From Leyella stercorea (GTDB lineage: Bacteria > Bacteroidota > Bacteroidia > Bacteroidales > Bacteroidaceae): a stretch of 53,540 bases of DNA. The stretch is from assembly GCF_021531655.1 (NCBI RefSeq), contig NZ_JADYUF010000024.1, positions 1-53,540 of the forward strand, given 5' to 3'. The notes beneath the pieces were generated by a model. That model did not search any database and was not told the origin of the DNA. It saw only the letters and a program-made list of their open reading frames with translations. Each line of letters starts with the position of its first letter. Position 1 is the first letter of the stretch. The position numbers and the translations under genes were made by a program. Shown here one piece after another: positions 26,167-33,916 of the stretch.

Positions 26167-26739
26167 ATGATTTTTCTGAAACTCTTTATAGTCTTCACCA
26201 AGATAGGAACATTCAATTTCGGCGGCGGTTATGCCATGCTGTCGCTTATACACAACGAGGTGGTGGTGAAGAACGCATGGCTTAGCAATGCCGAGTTTAC
26301 CGACATCGTGGCTATAAGCCAGTCGACACCGGGTCCTATCGGTATCAATGCGGCTACATATGCAGGATATGTGGCAGTTCTGAATCAAGGTTATCCTCAA
26401 TGGTTGGCAGCTGTAGGCTCAGTGATAGCGTCGCTGAGCATAATATGGTTGCCGTTCGTAATAATGATACTTATATCACGCTATCTCATCAACCACAAGG
26501 ACTCGAAGATTGTAAAGGACATCTTCGCAGGCTTGCGCCCTACAATCGTAGGACTGATAGCTGCGGCTGCCGTGCTGCTTATGAACAAAGAGAACTTCGG
26601 ATCGCCAACCGACAATGCCGTAAGCTTTGCCATAAGCATAGCACTCTTTGCCGCTACATTCTATTTCACCAAGTTCCGCAAGAGCAACCCCATACTCGTA
26701 ATGCTCGTATGCGGACTCTTGGGACTCGTGATATTCTGA
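26167..26739 (+). CDS. Chromate transporter family protein, C-terminal half
   Basis: 190 residues, second short-chain CHR protein: FIVFTKIGTFNFGGGYAMLS, then AISQSTPGPIGINAATYAGY, with about six membrane segments. Pairs with the preceding gene to form the two-domain transporter that is a single polypeptide in long-chain CHR proteins. Unlike typical pairs, which overlap or nearly touch, these are 254 bp apart because of array E. Start ATG at 26167 directly after the array. Confidence 0.88.
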   Translation: MIFLKLFIVFTKIGTFNFGGGYAMLSLIHNEVVVKNAWLSNAEFTDIVAISQSTPGPIGINAATYAGYVAVLNQGYPQWLAAVGSVIASLSIIWLPFVIMILISRYLINHKDSKIVKDIFAGLRPTIVGLIAAAAVLLMNKENFGSPTDNAVSFAISIALFAATFYFTKFRKSNPILVMLVCGLLGLVIF

Positions 26740-26770
26740 TTCATCAGGAAAAAGTAATATAATACTACTT

Positions 26771-26860
26771 GCCAAAGTAATATATATTCGTTTGCCATTT
26801 AATATATATTCGTTTGCCAATGAATATATATTACTTTGCCATTGAATATATATTGCGTTT
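26771..26860. repeat. 22-bp tandem array T3 (AATATATATT core)
   Basis: Four units of 22-23 bp (26771-26793, 26794-26815, 26816-26837, 26838-26859), each GCCA then a palindromic AATATATATT core then CGTTT or ACTTT. Lies just after the chromate transporter operon. Confidence 0.85.
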
Positions 26861-26886
26861 TTGTGGGATTATTTCATAATAAAAAA

Positions 26887-26950
26887 CATCCTGCATTCCA
26901 TGTGACAGAAAAACCCTGATTTGAGTTTGTATCACTTGGAATGCAGGATG
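26887..26950. terminator. Bidirectional terminator between convergent genes
   Basis: CATCCTGCATTCCA-T-GTGA paired with TCAC-T-TGGAATGCAGGATG, one internal mismatch, preceded by a run of six A and followed by AACCTATTTATT. Serves the chromate transporter and rsmD transcripts. Confidence 0.75.
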
Positions 26951-26957
26951 AACCTAT

Positions 26958-27506
26958 TTATTCCTCTATAGCCTCAGATCTGAACAGCGAGAAGTTGACG
27001 CTGCCATAAGCTCTGTGCTCAATAAAGCCCGGAATGTCGGAGAAGTCGTTCTTCTTGCCATGCTCGAATACAAGCAGTCCGCCGGGTTTCAACATTCCCT
27101 TTTCAAGAATCAAGCGTGGAATGGTGGGCAGTTCGGGCAAGGCATAAGGTGGGTCGGCAAATATCAGGTCGAACTGCTGCTTGCACGTCTTTATGAATCT
27201 GAACACGTCGCCACGTATCAGTATGTTGTCGTTGGTATCGAGCTTCTTCATACATTCACGGATGAATGTAGCATGGTCGCGGTCCATCTCAACGCTCACT
27301 ACGGGAGCACAACCACGCGACAACAGTTCGAGCGAAATGCTGCCCGTACCTGCAAATAGGTCGAGAGCATTGGCTCCGTCCATGTCGACATAACCATTTA
27401 TTACGTTAAAGATATTCTCCTTTGCGAAATCGGTTGTGGGACGCGCCTTAAACGAACGTGGAATGTCGAAATGACGTCCCTTGTATATACCTGTTATTAT
27501 TCTCAT
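26958..27506 (-). CDS. rsmD: 16S rRNA guanine-966 N2-methyltransferase
   Basis: 182 residues. SAM-binding ALDLFAGTGSISLELLSRG and the catalytic DPPY motif (in FADPPYALP) identify RsmD, which methylates G966 of 16S rRNA in the 30S subunit. The gene follows DUF3822 by 15 bp, an arrangement common in Bacteroidetes, and ends the long minus-strand gene series starting at 35284. Confidence 0.95.
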   Translation of the reverse strand: MRIITGIYKGRHFDIPRSFKARPTTDFAKENIFNVINGYVDMDGANALDLFAGTGSISLELLSRGCAPVVSVEMDRDHATFIRECMKKLDTNDNILIRGDVFRFIKTCKQQFDLIFADPPYALPELPTIPRLILEKGMLKPGGLLVFEHGKKNDFSDIPGFIEHRAYGSVNFSLFRSEAIEE

Positions 27507-27521
27507 AGTCTTGTTTATATT

Positions 27522-28298
27522 TTAATGGACATGCTTTATGTTCTTGATAAAGCGTCCCAATTCCTTCACCAGCTGTTCAAGTCCGGATATGTTGCCCGAT
27601 AGACATAAAATGTCGGTGCGTTTCATTGCAAGCGTCTGCCATACATTCAATATATAGTAGGCTGCATCGGGAGCAAGCGTTGCATCGAACGAATTGCAGA
27701 AGCGCACCCTACCCTTTCGGAATGCACAGATGTCAATGCGCTTGTCGTGGAAATAGCAGAACAGTTTCTCCTGAAAGCCTCCCCATGACTGCTGACTGAA
27801 CTGCACAAGTACGGGGGCAAGCAACGGCATGTACTGCACTCCACGGAATGTCTCGCTCAATACAAACCGCAAGTCACGGTTGACAGCATAGGCTGCCACT
27901 ACACCGAGTTGCGCAATGGGATATGTCAGCACCTCATCCTGACGCATGTTTGAATTGGTGTGGGCATAAAGCAAAGCCACGTTCTGCACGTCGAATTCCT
28001 CTTGGGGAATGAGCAGCAACGGAGTGTCTATCACCACTAAAACTTCATCGTAGAGCGACTCTGACTGAGGCACAGCTGTCGACACCACATCGGCGTTGGC
28101 TCCGCCCGATAACGGAGTGAGATGAGTGGGGCGCTTGGCTTGCGGCAGTCGACACTCGGTCAATGCCTGGCGCAGATTGGCAGCCACGGCAATGCCCGTC
28201 TTCATGTTGTACTGCTCGTAGTCGGTCTGTCCCTCGATGACTGTGTTAGGGGCAGTAAACGTTATCGTAGTACGTGTTATGCGTATTGTCAGTTTCAT
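27522..28298 (-). CDS. DUF3822 family protein
   Basis: 258 residues, no signal peptide or membrane segment. It resembles the DUF3822 proteins found beside rsmD in Bacteroidetes; internal features are an N-terminal beta-rich segment, LYDEVLVVIDTPLLLIPQEEF near the middle and a C-terminal region with ILCLSGNISGLEQLVKELGRFI, a shape suggestive of an actin-like ATPase fold. Function unknown. Co-directional with rsmD and separated by 15 bp. Confidence 0.75.
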   Translation of the reverse strand: MKLTIRITRTTITFTAPNTVIEGQTDYEQYNMKTGIAVAANLRQALTECRLPQAKRPTHLTPLSGGANADVVSTAVPQSESLYDEVLVVIDTPLLLIPQEEFDVQNVALLYAHTNSNMRQDEVLTYPIAQLGVVAAYAVNRDLRFVLSETFRGVQYMPLLAPVLVQFSQQSWGGFQEKLFCYFHDKRIDICAFRKGRVRFCNSFDATLAPDAAYYILNVWQTLAMKRTDILCLSGNISGLEQLVKELGRFIKNIKHVH

Positions 28299-28327
28299 AA
28301 GAGTAATTCTCTGTTATCAGTATTTTA

Positions 28328-29350
28328 TCACCAATGCTTTGCCTTTCCGAATATCTTATGCAATCGGTTGACCACCGAGCGGCGTATGTGTCCGAAATTG
28401 CCGTAGCGCAGATTGAGCCACAACTCCTCCAATGAGCGACCTGCCTTAATCCACGGATGTCCGTAGGCGTAGGTGCGATACACCTTGTTCTTGAACGCCA
28501 CATCCTCCACCACATAACGCGGATGGCGTATGTTGGCAGTGTCGATGTCGAAACGCTGCATGGTGAACAGTCGGCGCAAGCGTCGTGGCATGGTCTGCAG
28601 CGAACCGGTGTAGTGGGTCGACCCGTCAGTAGCACCGAGATTGTTTATCATATTGCACGTCGGCATAATGGCGAGACCTGAATTGAGAAGCATCGACGAC
28701 CAGAATATGGTCTCGTAGTATGCCTTGCCCGACGCACGATGGTCGTAGCAGGCGTGCAACGTGTCGAGACAATAGCGACGCTGGTGCATAACGTCATTAA
28801 GCTGACGCATTGCATCGGGGTCGTCGAGAAAGGCGTAGGTATCGTCCCATGTATCGATGACGCGTCGCCATGATGCCCATCCCCATATAGAGAACACCGA
28901 GGTGAACATATAATCATAAGGACTGTCTACCTTCTCTTCTGGATTGAATCCTGCCACCATCCACACACGATTATCGTGTTCGTAACGGTCGAGCATCTGC
29001 TTACAGAACGGGAAGAACGACTGCGACGGCACGTCATCGTCTTCAAGCACGATGCACTTGTCGACTATAGAGAACGCCCACTTCTGCGATATATATTCAG
29101 AAGGATCACATCCGTAGTTGCGCTCCTGATATTTGCGATACACCTCACACTGCCAGTCGATATTCTCAACCACACGTCGGCATCCTTCAATGCCGGGCAT
29201 ATCGCGCTCGCCACGTGGTCCGTCCTGATAGAGGAACAGTCGTGAGGGTCGCGCCTTGCGCACTTCGTCGAACACCTTCTTTAGATGATCGGGACGATTG
29301 AAGAACAGTATGAGTACGGCGACGTCGGTTTTGTATGGTTGTAGCGTCAT
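28328..29350 (-). CDS. GT-A glycosyltransferase, GnT-I-like
   Basis: 340 residues starting MTLQPYKTDVAVLILFFNRP. The frame extends to 29410 but that part overlaps recG. Features: VAVLILFFNRPDHLKKVF, LFLYQDGPRGER, and IVLEDDDVPSQSFFPF, an acidic metal-binding motif like that of GT13 enzymes; then FSIWGWASWRRVID. Probably a nucleotide-sugar transferase for a surface glycan. Between recG (41 bp) and DUF3822 (29 bp). Confidence 0.82.
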   Translation of the reverse strand: MTLQPYKTDVAVLILFFNRPDHLKKVFDEVRKARPSRLFLYQDGPRGERDMPGIEGCRRVVENIDWQCEVYRKYQERNYGCDPSEYISQKWAFSIVDKCIVLEDDDVPSQSFFPFCKQMLDRYEHDNRVWMVAGFNPEEKVDSPYDYMFTSVFSIWGWASWRRVIDTWDDTYAFLDDPDAMRQLNDVMHQRRYCLDTLHACYDHRASGKAYYETIFWSSMLLNSGLAIMPTCNMINNLGATDGSTHYTGSLQTMPRRLRRLFTMQRFDIDTANIRHPRYVVEDVAFKNKVYRTYAYGHPWIKAGRSLEELWLNLRYGNFGHIRRSVVNRLHKIFGKAKHW

Positions 29351-29391
29351 AAGCGTAATGTTGATTATGTTAATGATTAAACATGTATTGT

Positions 29392-31488
29392 CTATGATAT
29401 GGCTGCCCAATTGACGTTGGTGTCACGCAACTGGCGCAGTCGGTTCCACAGCATTGCATATTGTGTGGACGTGCAAGTGGGGTCGGCATCGATGATGCGC
29501 TGTGCCTCCTGTCGTGCCAATGCAACGAGCTGACCGTCGCGTGCTATGTCGGCTATCTTCAGATCGAACGCAATGCCACTCTGCTGCGTACCTTCAAGGT
29601 CGCCAGGTCCGCGCAGTTTGAGATCAGCCTCAGCTATGCGGAATCCGTCGTTGGTCTGACACATTATGTCGATACGCTTGCGCGTCACTTCCGACAGCTT
29701 GTATGTGGTGACAAGTATGCAATAGCTCTGGTCGGCACCGCGTCCTACACGTCCGCGCAACTGGTGCAGCTGCGAGAGTCCGAAGCGTTGCGAGTCGAGT
29801 ATCACCATCACCGAAGCGTTAGGCACATTCACGCCCACCTCGATAACGGTGGTTGCAACGAGTATCTGAGTCTCGCCGCTTACAAACTTCTGCATCTCGG
29901 CATCCTTCTCCTTCGACTTCATCCTGCCATGCACCTTGCTGATGCTGAACTCGGGGAAGATGTCGCACAGCGCAGCATATCCCTCTTCCAGATTCTTGAG
30001 GTCGCTCTTCTCGCTCTCGGTGATGAGCGGATAGACTATGTATACCTGTCGTCCGAGACGTATCTGCTGGCGTATGCCGTTGTAGAGCGATGTCATCTGG
30101 TTGTCAAACTTGTGTATGGTCTGCACGGGTTTGCGTCCAGGCGGCAACTCGTCGATAACGCTCACATCGAGGTCGCCGTATATTGTCATGGCGAGAGTGC
30201 GCGGAATCGGCGTGGCGGTCATGACAAGGATGTGTGGCGGATTCTCGCTCTTAGCCCATAAGCGTGCTCGCTGGGCTACTCCGAAGCGGTGCTGCTCGTC
30301 TATGACAGCAACGCCGAGACGCTGAAAGCGCACGGGGTCTTCTAGTATGGCGTGAGTTCCGACGAGTATGCGCACATCGCCCGATATGAGCCCATCAAGT
30401 ACTTTGGTGCGCTGCTTGCCCTTCACCATTCCCGTGAGCAGTTCGGTGCGTATGTCCATACCATCAAGAAACTCGCGTATTGTGGCAAGATGCTGCTCTG
30501 CCAATATCTCGGTAGGCGCCATGATACACGCCTGATAGCCATTGCCCAGAGCTATGAGAATGGTCATAAGCGCTACGAGCGTCTTGCCCGAACCTACATC
30601 GCCTTGCAGCAGACGGTTCATCTGGCGGCCCGAACGCATATCGTCGCGTATCTCGTGCATCACACGTTTCTGTGCACCGGTGAGTTCGAACTTGAGGTTG
30701 TTAGCATAGAAGTCGTTGAACTCCTGCCCTACTTTGTTCAATACGTAGCCACGGTATTTGCGACGATGGTCGCTGGCGTAACGCAGAATGTTGAGCTGAA
30801 CGTAGAACAGCTCTTCAAACTTGAGTCGTTCGCGCGCCTTCTGCATGTCCATAGCGTTGCGCGGATAGTGAACGCAACGCATAGCCTCATCGCGCGACAT
30901 AAGATGCAGACGCTCCACGATGAATGGGGGCAGCGTCTCGGGCAATGGCGTGGCTATCTTCTGCAACATCGTCTTGACCAGACGCTCTATGTTGCGCGAC
31001 GACATCCCCGCCTTCTTCATACGTTCGGTGGTGATGTAGTAGGGTTGCATGCCCATCTCTGAGAGCTGCAACTCTTTAGCAAGGTCGATGTCGGGATGTG
31101 CTATCTGATAGCGTCCGCCATATACCGAGGGTCGGCCGAAGACTATATACTCCACTCCCACCTTATAATTCTTGTATACGTATTGCGTGCCTGAGAACCA
31201 TACAAGGTCCATAACGCCGTGGTCGTCGGTGAAGTGTGCCACGACACGCTTCTTGCGCGGTCCCATCTCAAACTCCTCAAACGACAGTATGCGTCCCTTT
31301 ATCTGCACGAAGGGCATGTCGCTCGTCAATTCGCTGATGGCATATATACGACTGCGGTCGACATATTTGTAAGGATAATACTCCAACAATCCACCCCAGG
31401 TGCTCACCTCGAGTTCCTTCTTCAACAGCTCCTTGCGCTGCGGCCCTACACCGGGCAAATACATTATGTCTTGTGAGAGTATGTCCAT
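29392..31488 (-). CDS. recG: ATP-dependent DNA helicase RecG
   Basis: 698 residues. N-terminal wedge domain (YLPGVGPQRKELLKKEL onward), then the helicase core with Walker A GDVGSGKT, the DEQH box (AVIDEQHRFG), TATPIPRTLAM and QLRGRVGR. RecG remodels stalled replication forks and branched DNA. Full length. Downstream of ispD after repeat array F. Confidence 0.97.
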   Translation of the reverse strand: MDILSQDIMYLPGVGPQRKELLKKELEVSTWGGLLEYYPYKYVDRSRIYAISELTSDMPFVQIKGRILSFEEFEMGPRKKRVVAHFTDDHGVMDLVWFSGTQYVYKNYKVGVEYIVFGRPSVYGGRYQIAHPDIDLAKELQLSEMGMQPYYITTERMKKAGMSSRNIERLVKTMLQKIATPLPETLPPFIVERLHLMSRDEAMRCVHYPRNAMDMQKARERLKFEELFYVQLNILRYASDHRRKYRGYVLNKVGQEFNDFYANNLKFELTGAQKRVMHEIRDDMRSGRQMNRLLQGDVGSGKTLVALMTILIALGNGYQACIMAPTEILAEQHLATIREFLDGMDIRTELLTGMVKGKQRTKVLDGLISGDVRILVGTHAILEDPVRFQRLGVAVIDEQHRFGVAQRARLWAKSENPPHILVMTATPIPRTLAMTIYGDLDVSVIDELPPGRKPVQTIHKFDNQMTSLYNGIRQQIRLGRQVYIVYPLITESEKSDLKNLEEGYAALCDIFPEFSISKVHGRMKSKEKDAEMQKFVSGETQILVATTVIEVGVNVPNASVMVILDSQRFGLSQLHQLRGRVGRGADQSYCILVTTYKLSEVTRKRIDIMCQTNDGFRIAEADLKLRGPGDLEGTQQSGIAFDLKIADIARDGQLVALARQEAQRIIDADPTCTSTQYAMLWNRLRQLRDTNVNWAAIS

Positions 31489-31650
31489 CGCTGATACGAA
31501 TTTTGAATTAGGAATTTTGAATTAGGAATTATTCTCGGCTTCGCCTGCGATTTTGAATTGATGAATTGTGAGTTTTAAGTTGAGCAATTCAAAATTGAAT
31601 AATTCCTAATCGGCGTAGCCGACCAATTCAAAACTCAAAATTCAAAACTC
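31489..31650. repeat. A+T-rich mini-hairpin repeat array F
   Basis: Fills most of the ispD-recG gap. Contains the CTCGGCTTCGCCTGCGA element (about 31533), two bases shorter than in the other arrays, and CGGC-GTA-GCCG (31611-31621) among TTTTGAATT and AATTCAAAA units. Confidence 0.85.
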
Positions 31651-31689
31651 GACTTATTGTTTGCAGAGTTCCTCTGCAAACAATAAGTC
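31651..31689 (-). terminator. Terminator embedded in the end of ispD
   Basis: A perfect 18-bp stem (31651-31668 with 31672-31689) with a 3-base loop, including the stop codon and the last eleven codons of ispD. GAGTTTTGAATTTTG follows on the minus strand. Confidence 0.75.
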
Positions 31690-32322
31690 ATAAGGCGTTG
31701 TGAGCTTTATGTTCTCACGGTTGCCGTCAACCATTGTTATCTTCATGCCAGCAGCCTCAGCCACTGATGCGTCGTCGGTGAAGTTGTCGCTGTATTCGGT
31801 ATTGAATGCGCGCTTTATCTGCTGTATGTCGAATGTCTGCGGAGTCTGCACCGTGCGATAGTTGTTGCGCTGAACGTTATGTCCGCCTTCGTCATCAACA
31901 AAACGCAGAGTGTCTGTAACGGGCAGAACGGGTAGCGCTGCTCCATGCATACGCGCAGCCTCAAAGCATCGGGCTATTGTCTCTACCGATACAAAGGGAC
32001 GCACGCCGTCGTGAATACCAACAACACCTTGTGCATCGTCAGGCACAGCAGCGAGTCCGTTCTTAGATGAATGGAAGCGTGTTTCGCCTCCATCTACTAC
32101 GATGTGCTCTACAGCAAATGCGTACTTACTGCACAGCTGTCGCCAATAGTCCTGCTGCGAGTGCGGCAGAACTACAATGATGCCCAACTGCGGGTTGTAC
32201 TGATTGAAACGTTCTATGGTGCGCATTAGCACCGGTCGGCCATCAACGGACAGAAACTGCTTGGGCAAATCGCCACCCATACGCAATCCCTTGCCACCAG
32301 CCACTATGATGATGTAATCCAA
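31654..32322 (-). CDS. ispD: 2-C-methyl-D-erythritol 4-phosphate cytidylyltransferase
   Basis: 222 residues. Nucleotide-binding VAGGKGLRMGGDLPKQFLSVDGRPVL, IHDGVRPFVS and VQTPQTF are IspD family blocks. It makes CDP-methylerythritol in the non-mevalonate isoprenoid pathway. A related cytidylyltransferase domain is part of the gene at 33917-35284, but that one is fused to a reductase and is probably ribitol-specific; this stand-alone enzyme is the better IspD. Its final codons form a perfect hairpin. Confidence 0.93.
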   Translation of the reverse strand: MDYIIIVAGGKGLRMGGDLPKQFLSVDGRPVLMRTIERFNQYNPQLGIIVVLPHSQQDYWRQLCSKYAFAVEHIVVDGGETRFHSSKNGLAAVPDDAQGVVGIHDGVRPFVSVETIARCFEAARMHGAALPVLPVTDTLRFVDDEGGHNVQRNNYRTVQTPQTFDIQQIKRAFNTEYSDNFTDDASVAEAAGMKITMVDGNRENIKLTTPYDLLFAEELCKQ

Positions 32323-32407
32323 TATTTAATGTTTAATTATTAATGATTAATGTTTAATTGACAGATTGTAATATCAACTCGTCACTTGTCAACTCGTCAC
32401 TCGTCAA
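32323..32407. repeat. Short direct repeats between ispD and the DJ-1 gene
   Basis: TTAATGTTTAATT appears twice near 32326-32360, and the 15-bp unit TCAACTCGTCACTYG appears twice in tandem (32374-32388, 32389-32403) followed by a partial third copy. No gene. Confidence 0.6.
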
Positions 32408-33079
32408 CTAACCTTCGTACATCATTCCCTTCTTCAGCTCCTCTGCCACACGCTCACCCTTGAGCAGCGTCACAAGAGTATAGCCATATTCGAACGATGC
32501 ACCAGGACCTTTGCCCGTTATGATGTTGCCGTCGACAGTGCAAAGAGCTGCTGTGTATTCGGCTCCTCCGAGCTGGTCTTCAAAGCCCGGATAGCATGTA
32601 GCACGTCTGCCACGCAACAGTCCGAGATGTCCCAACACCATAGGTCCGGCACAGATAGCACCTACCAAACGTCCAGCCTCAGCCTGACGCATTACGGCAC
32701 GGCGTACACCTTCATGCTCATCGATGTTCTTTGCACCAGGCATTCCACCCGGAATGAGCAGCAAGTCAGCATCGGCAAAGTCAGCATCGGCAAACAGCAT
32801 ATCAGCCTTCACCGTCACACCATGAGCCGACTCCACCTCAATAGAGTCGCCAATGCTTACAATCTTCACTTCCACGCCACTTCGACGCAGTATGTCTACG
32901 GGAGCCAACGCTTCGATATCCTCAAATCCGTTGGCAAGAAATTCGTATGCTTTTGCCATATTATGTATATTTACTAAAGGTTTTTCAGCCGTCTTTGTTT
33001 TGGGGCGCAACACTCCGAACGGGTCGGCTGTCTTCTCGTCTTCCTCGTCGCGCTTCTTCAAAGAATAAAAACGTGCCAT
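32408..33079 (-). CDS. DJ-1/PfpI family protein with N-terminal extension
   Basis: 223 residues from 33079, six bases after the licD stop. The DJ-1 domain starts at residue 41 (MAKAYEFLANGFEDIEALAPVDIL), with the nucleophile elbow AICAGPMVLG holding the conserved cysteine and the upstream glutamate in NGFED. Family members are glyoxalases, deglycases or chaperones; the role here is unknown. The 40-residue charged extension has normal codon use but is not part of the family; an alternative start at 32959 would give 183 residues, the usual length. A 15-bp tandem duplication (32764-32778, 32779-32793) gives FADADFADAD. Confidence 0.82.
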   Translation of the reverse strand: MARFYSLKKRDEEDEKTADPFGVLRPKTKTAEKPLVNIHNMAKAYEFLANGFEDIEALAPVDILRRSGVEVKIVSIGDSIEVESAHGVTVKADMLFADADFADADLLLIPGGMPGAKNIDEHEGVRRAVMRQAEAGRLVGAICAGPMVLGHLGLLRGRRATCYPGFEDQLGGAEYTAALCTVDGNIITGKGPGASFEYGYTLVTLLKGERVAEELKKGMMYEG

Positions 33080-33085
33080 ATATGT

Positions 33086-33889
33086 TTACTGTTTAATTAG
33101 CTCGGGTAATATAAACACCGAGTGAATCTTCTGTTTCTCCTTGGGCGGTATCTGCATGTAGTCGCGGTAGAGGTCGTGCAGATAGGCATCGGTATTGGCC
33201 GGTGCCGAGAATCGTTTGCCCTCAAACTCTATCGTTCCCAACGGGAATATGGAGTCGCGACGGTGCATTATGCCGTAACCGTTGTTGATGAGTATGTTCG
33301 ACATGTATGTACCTGTGCGCTTGAAAGCGAAGGCTGCCTTCCACATCAGTTTGCAGAACTGGTAACGTGCGCCGAAGTAGAACAGCTCGGCTACAGCGCG
33401 CCACGAATACTGATGCGAATGATGCAGTATAGAATAGCAGCGCGACATGTCCTTGCCATACTTGCGACAGAACGCACGCGACACATTGGGATAGTCGATC
33501 ATGGGGAATATGTCGACAAACAGGCCCTTGCAGTAGTCGAGCGAGAAGTCTTCGTTGCCCTCAACATAGAACGAGTTGAGATCGCGCACCTTCATTATAG
33601 GCTCACGCGTGTTCTCGGTGTCGGGTGTCTGCAGACGCAATGTTGGCGGCAACTCCTTGGGTGCCACCTCAGCAAAGCGTCGTGCATCGTCTTGCGGCAT
33701 AGCTATGTCGATGTCGTCGTCCCACGGAATGAATCCGCCGTGGCGTACAGCACCCAGCAACGAACCTCCGTCGAGCCAGTAGCTTATATTGTGCTTGCGG
33801 CAGATGCGGTCGATTTCTTCGAGAATGCCGAGCTGTTTGAACTGACACGTGCGCAACTGCTGCTGCTTGAATTGTTCGAGATAGTTCAT
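33086..33889 (-). CDS. LicD family phosphotransferase
   Basis: 267 residues. The LicD core is seen near the N terminus as WLDGGSLLGAVRHGGF then IPWDDDIDIAM, the DxD metal site. LicD enzymes transfer a phospho-alcohol from a CDP donor onto a sugar (phosphocholine in pneumococcus and Haemophilus); the human relatives FKTN and FKRP transfer ribitol phosphate from CDP-ribitol. The gene is 27 bp downstream of a CDP-ribitol synthase candidate, which makes phosphoribitol transfer to a surface glycan the leading hypothesis. Confidence 0.88.
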   Translation of the reverse strand: MNYLEQFKQQQLRTCQFKQLGILEEIDRICRKHNISYWLDGGSLLGAVRHGGFIPWDDDIDIAMPQDDARRFAEVAPKELPPTLRLQTPDTENTREPIMKVRDLNSFYVEGNEDFSLDYCKGLFVDIFPMIDYPNVSRAFCRKYGKDMSRCYSILHHSHQYSWRAVAELFYFGARYQFCKLMWKAAFAFKRTGTYMSNILINNGYGIMHRRDSIFPLGTIEFEGKRFSAPANTDAYLHDLYRDYMQIPPKEKQKIHSVFILPELIKQ

Positions 33890-33916
33890 CTATCGTTGTT
33901 TTACCTTTTTGCTTTT

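Noticed and set aside
26771..26860. Plasmid-type iteron origin
   Set aside because: 22-bp iterons resemble plasmid origins, but there is no rep gene and the context is a chromosomal convergent gap.
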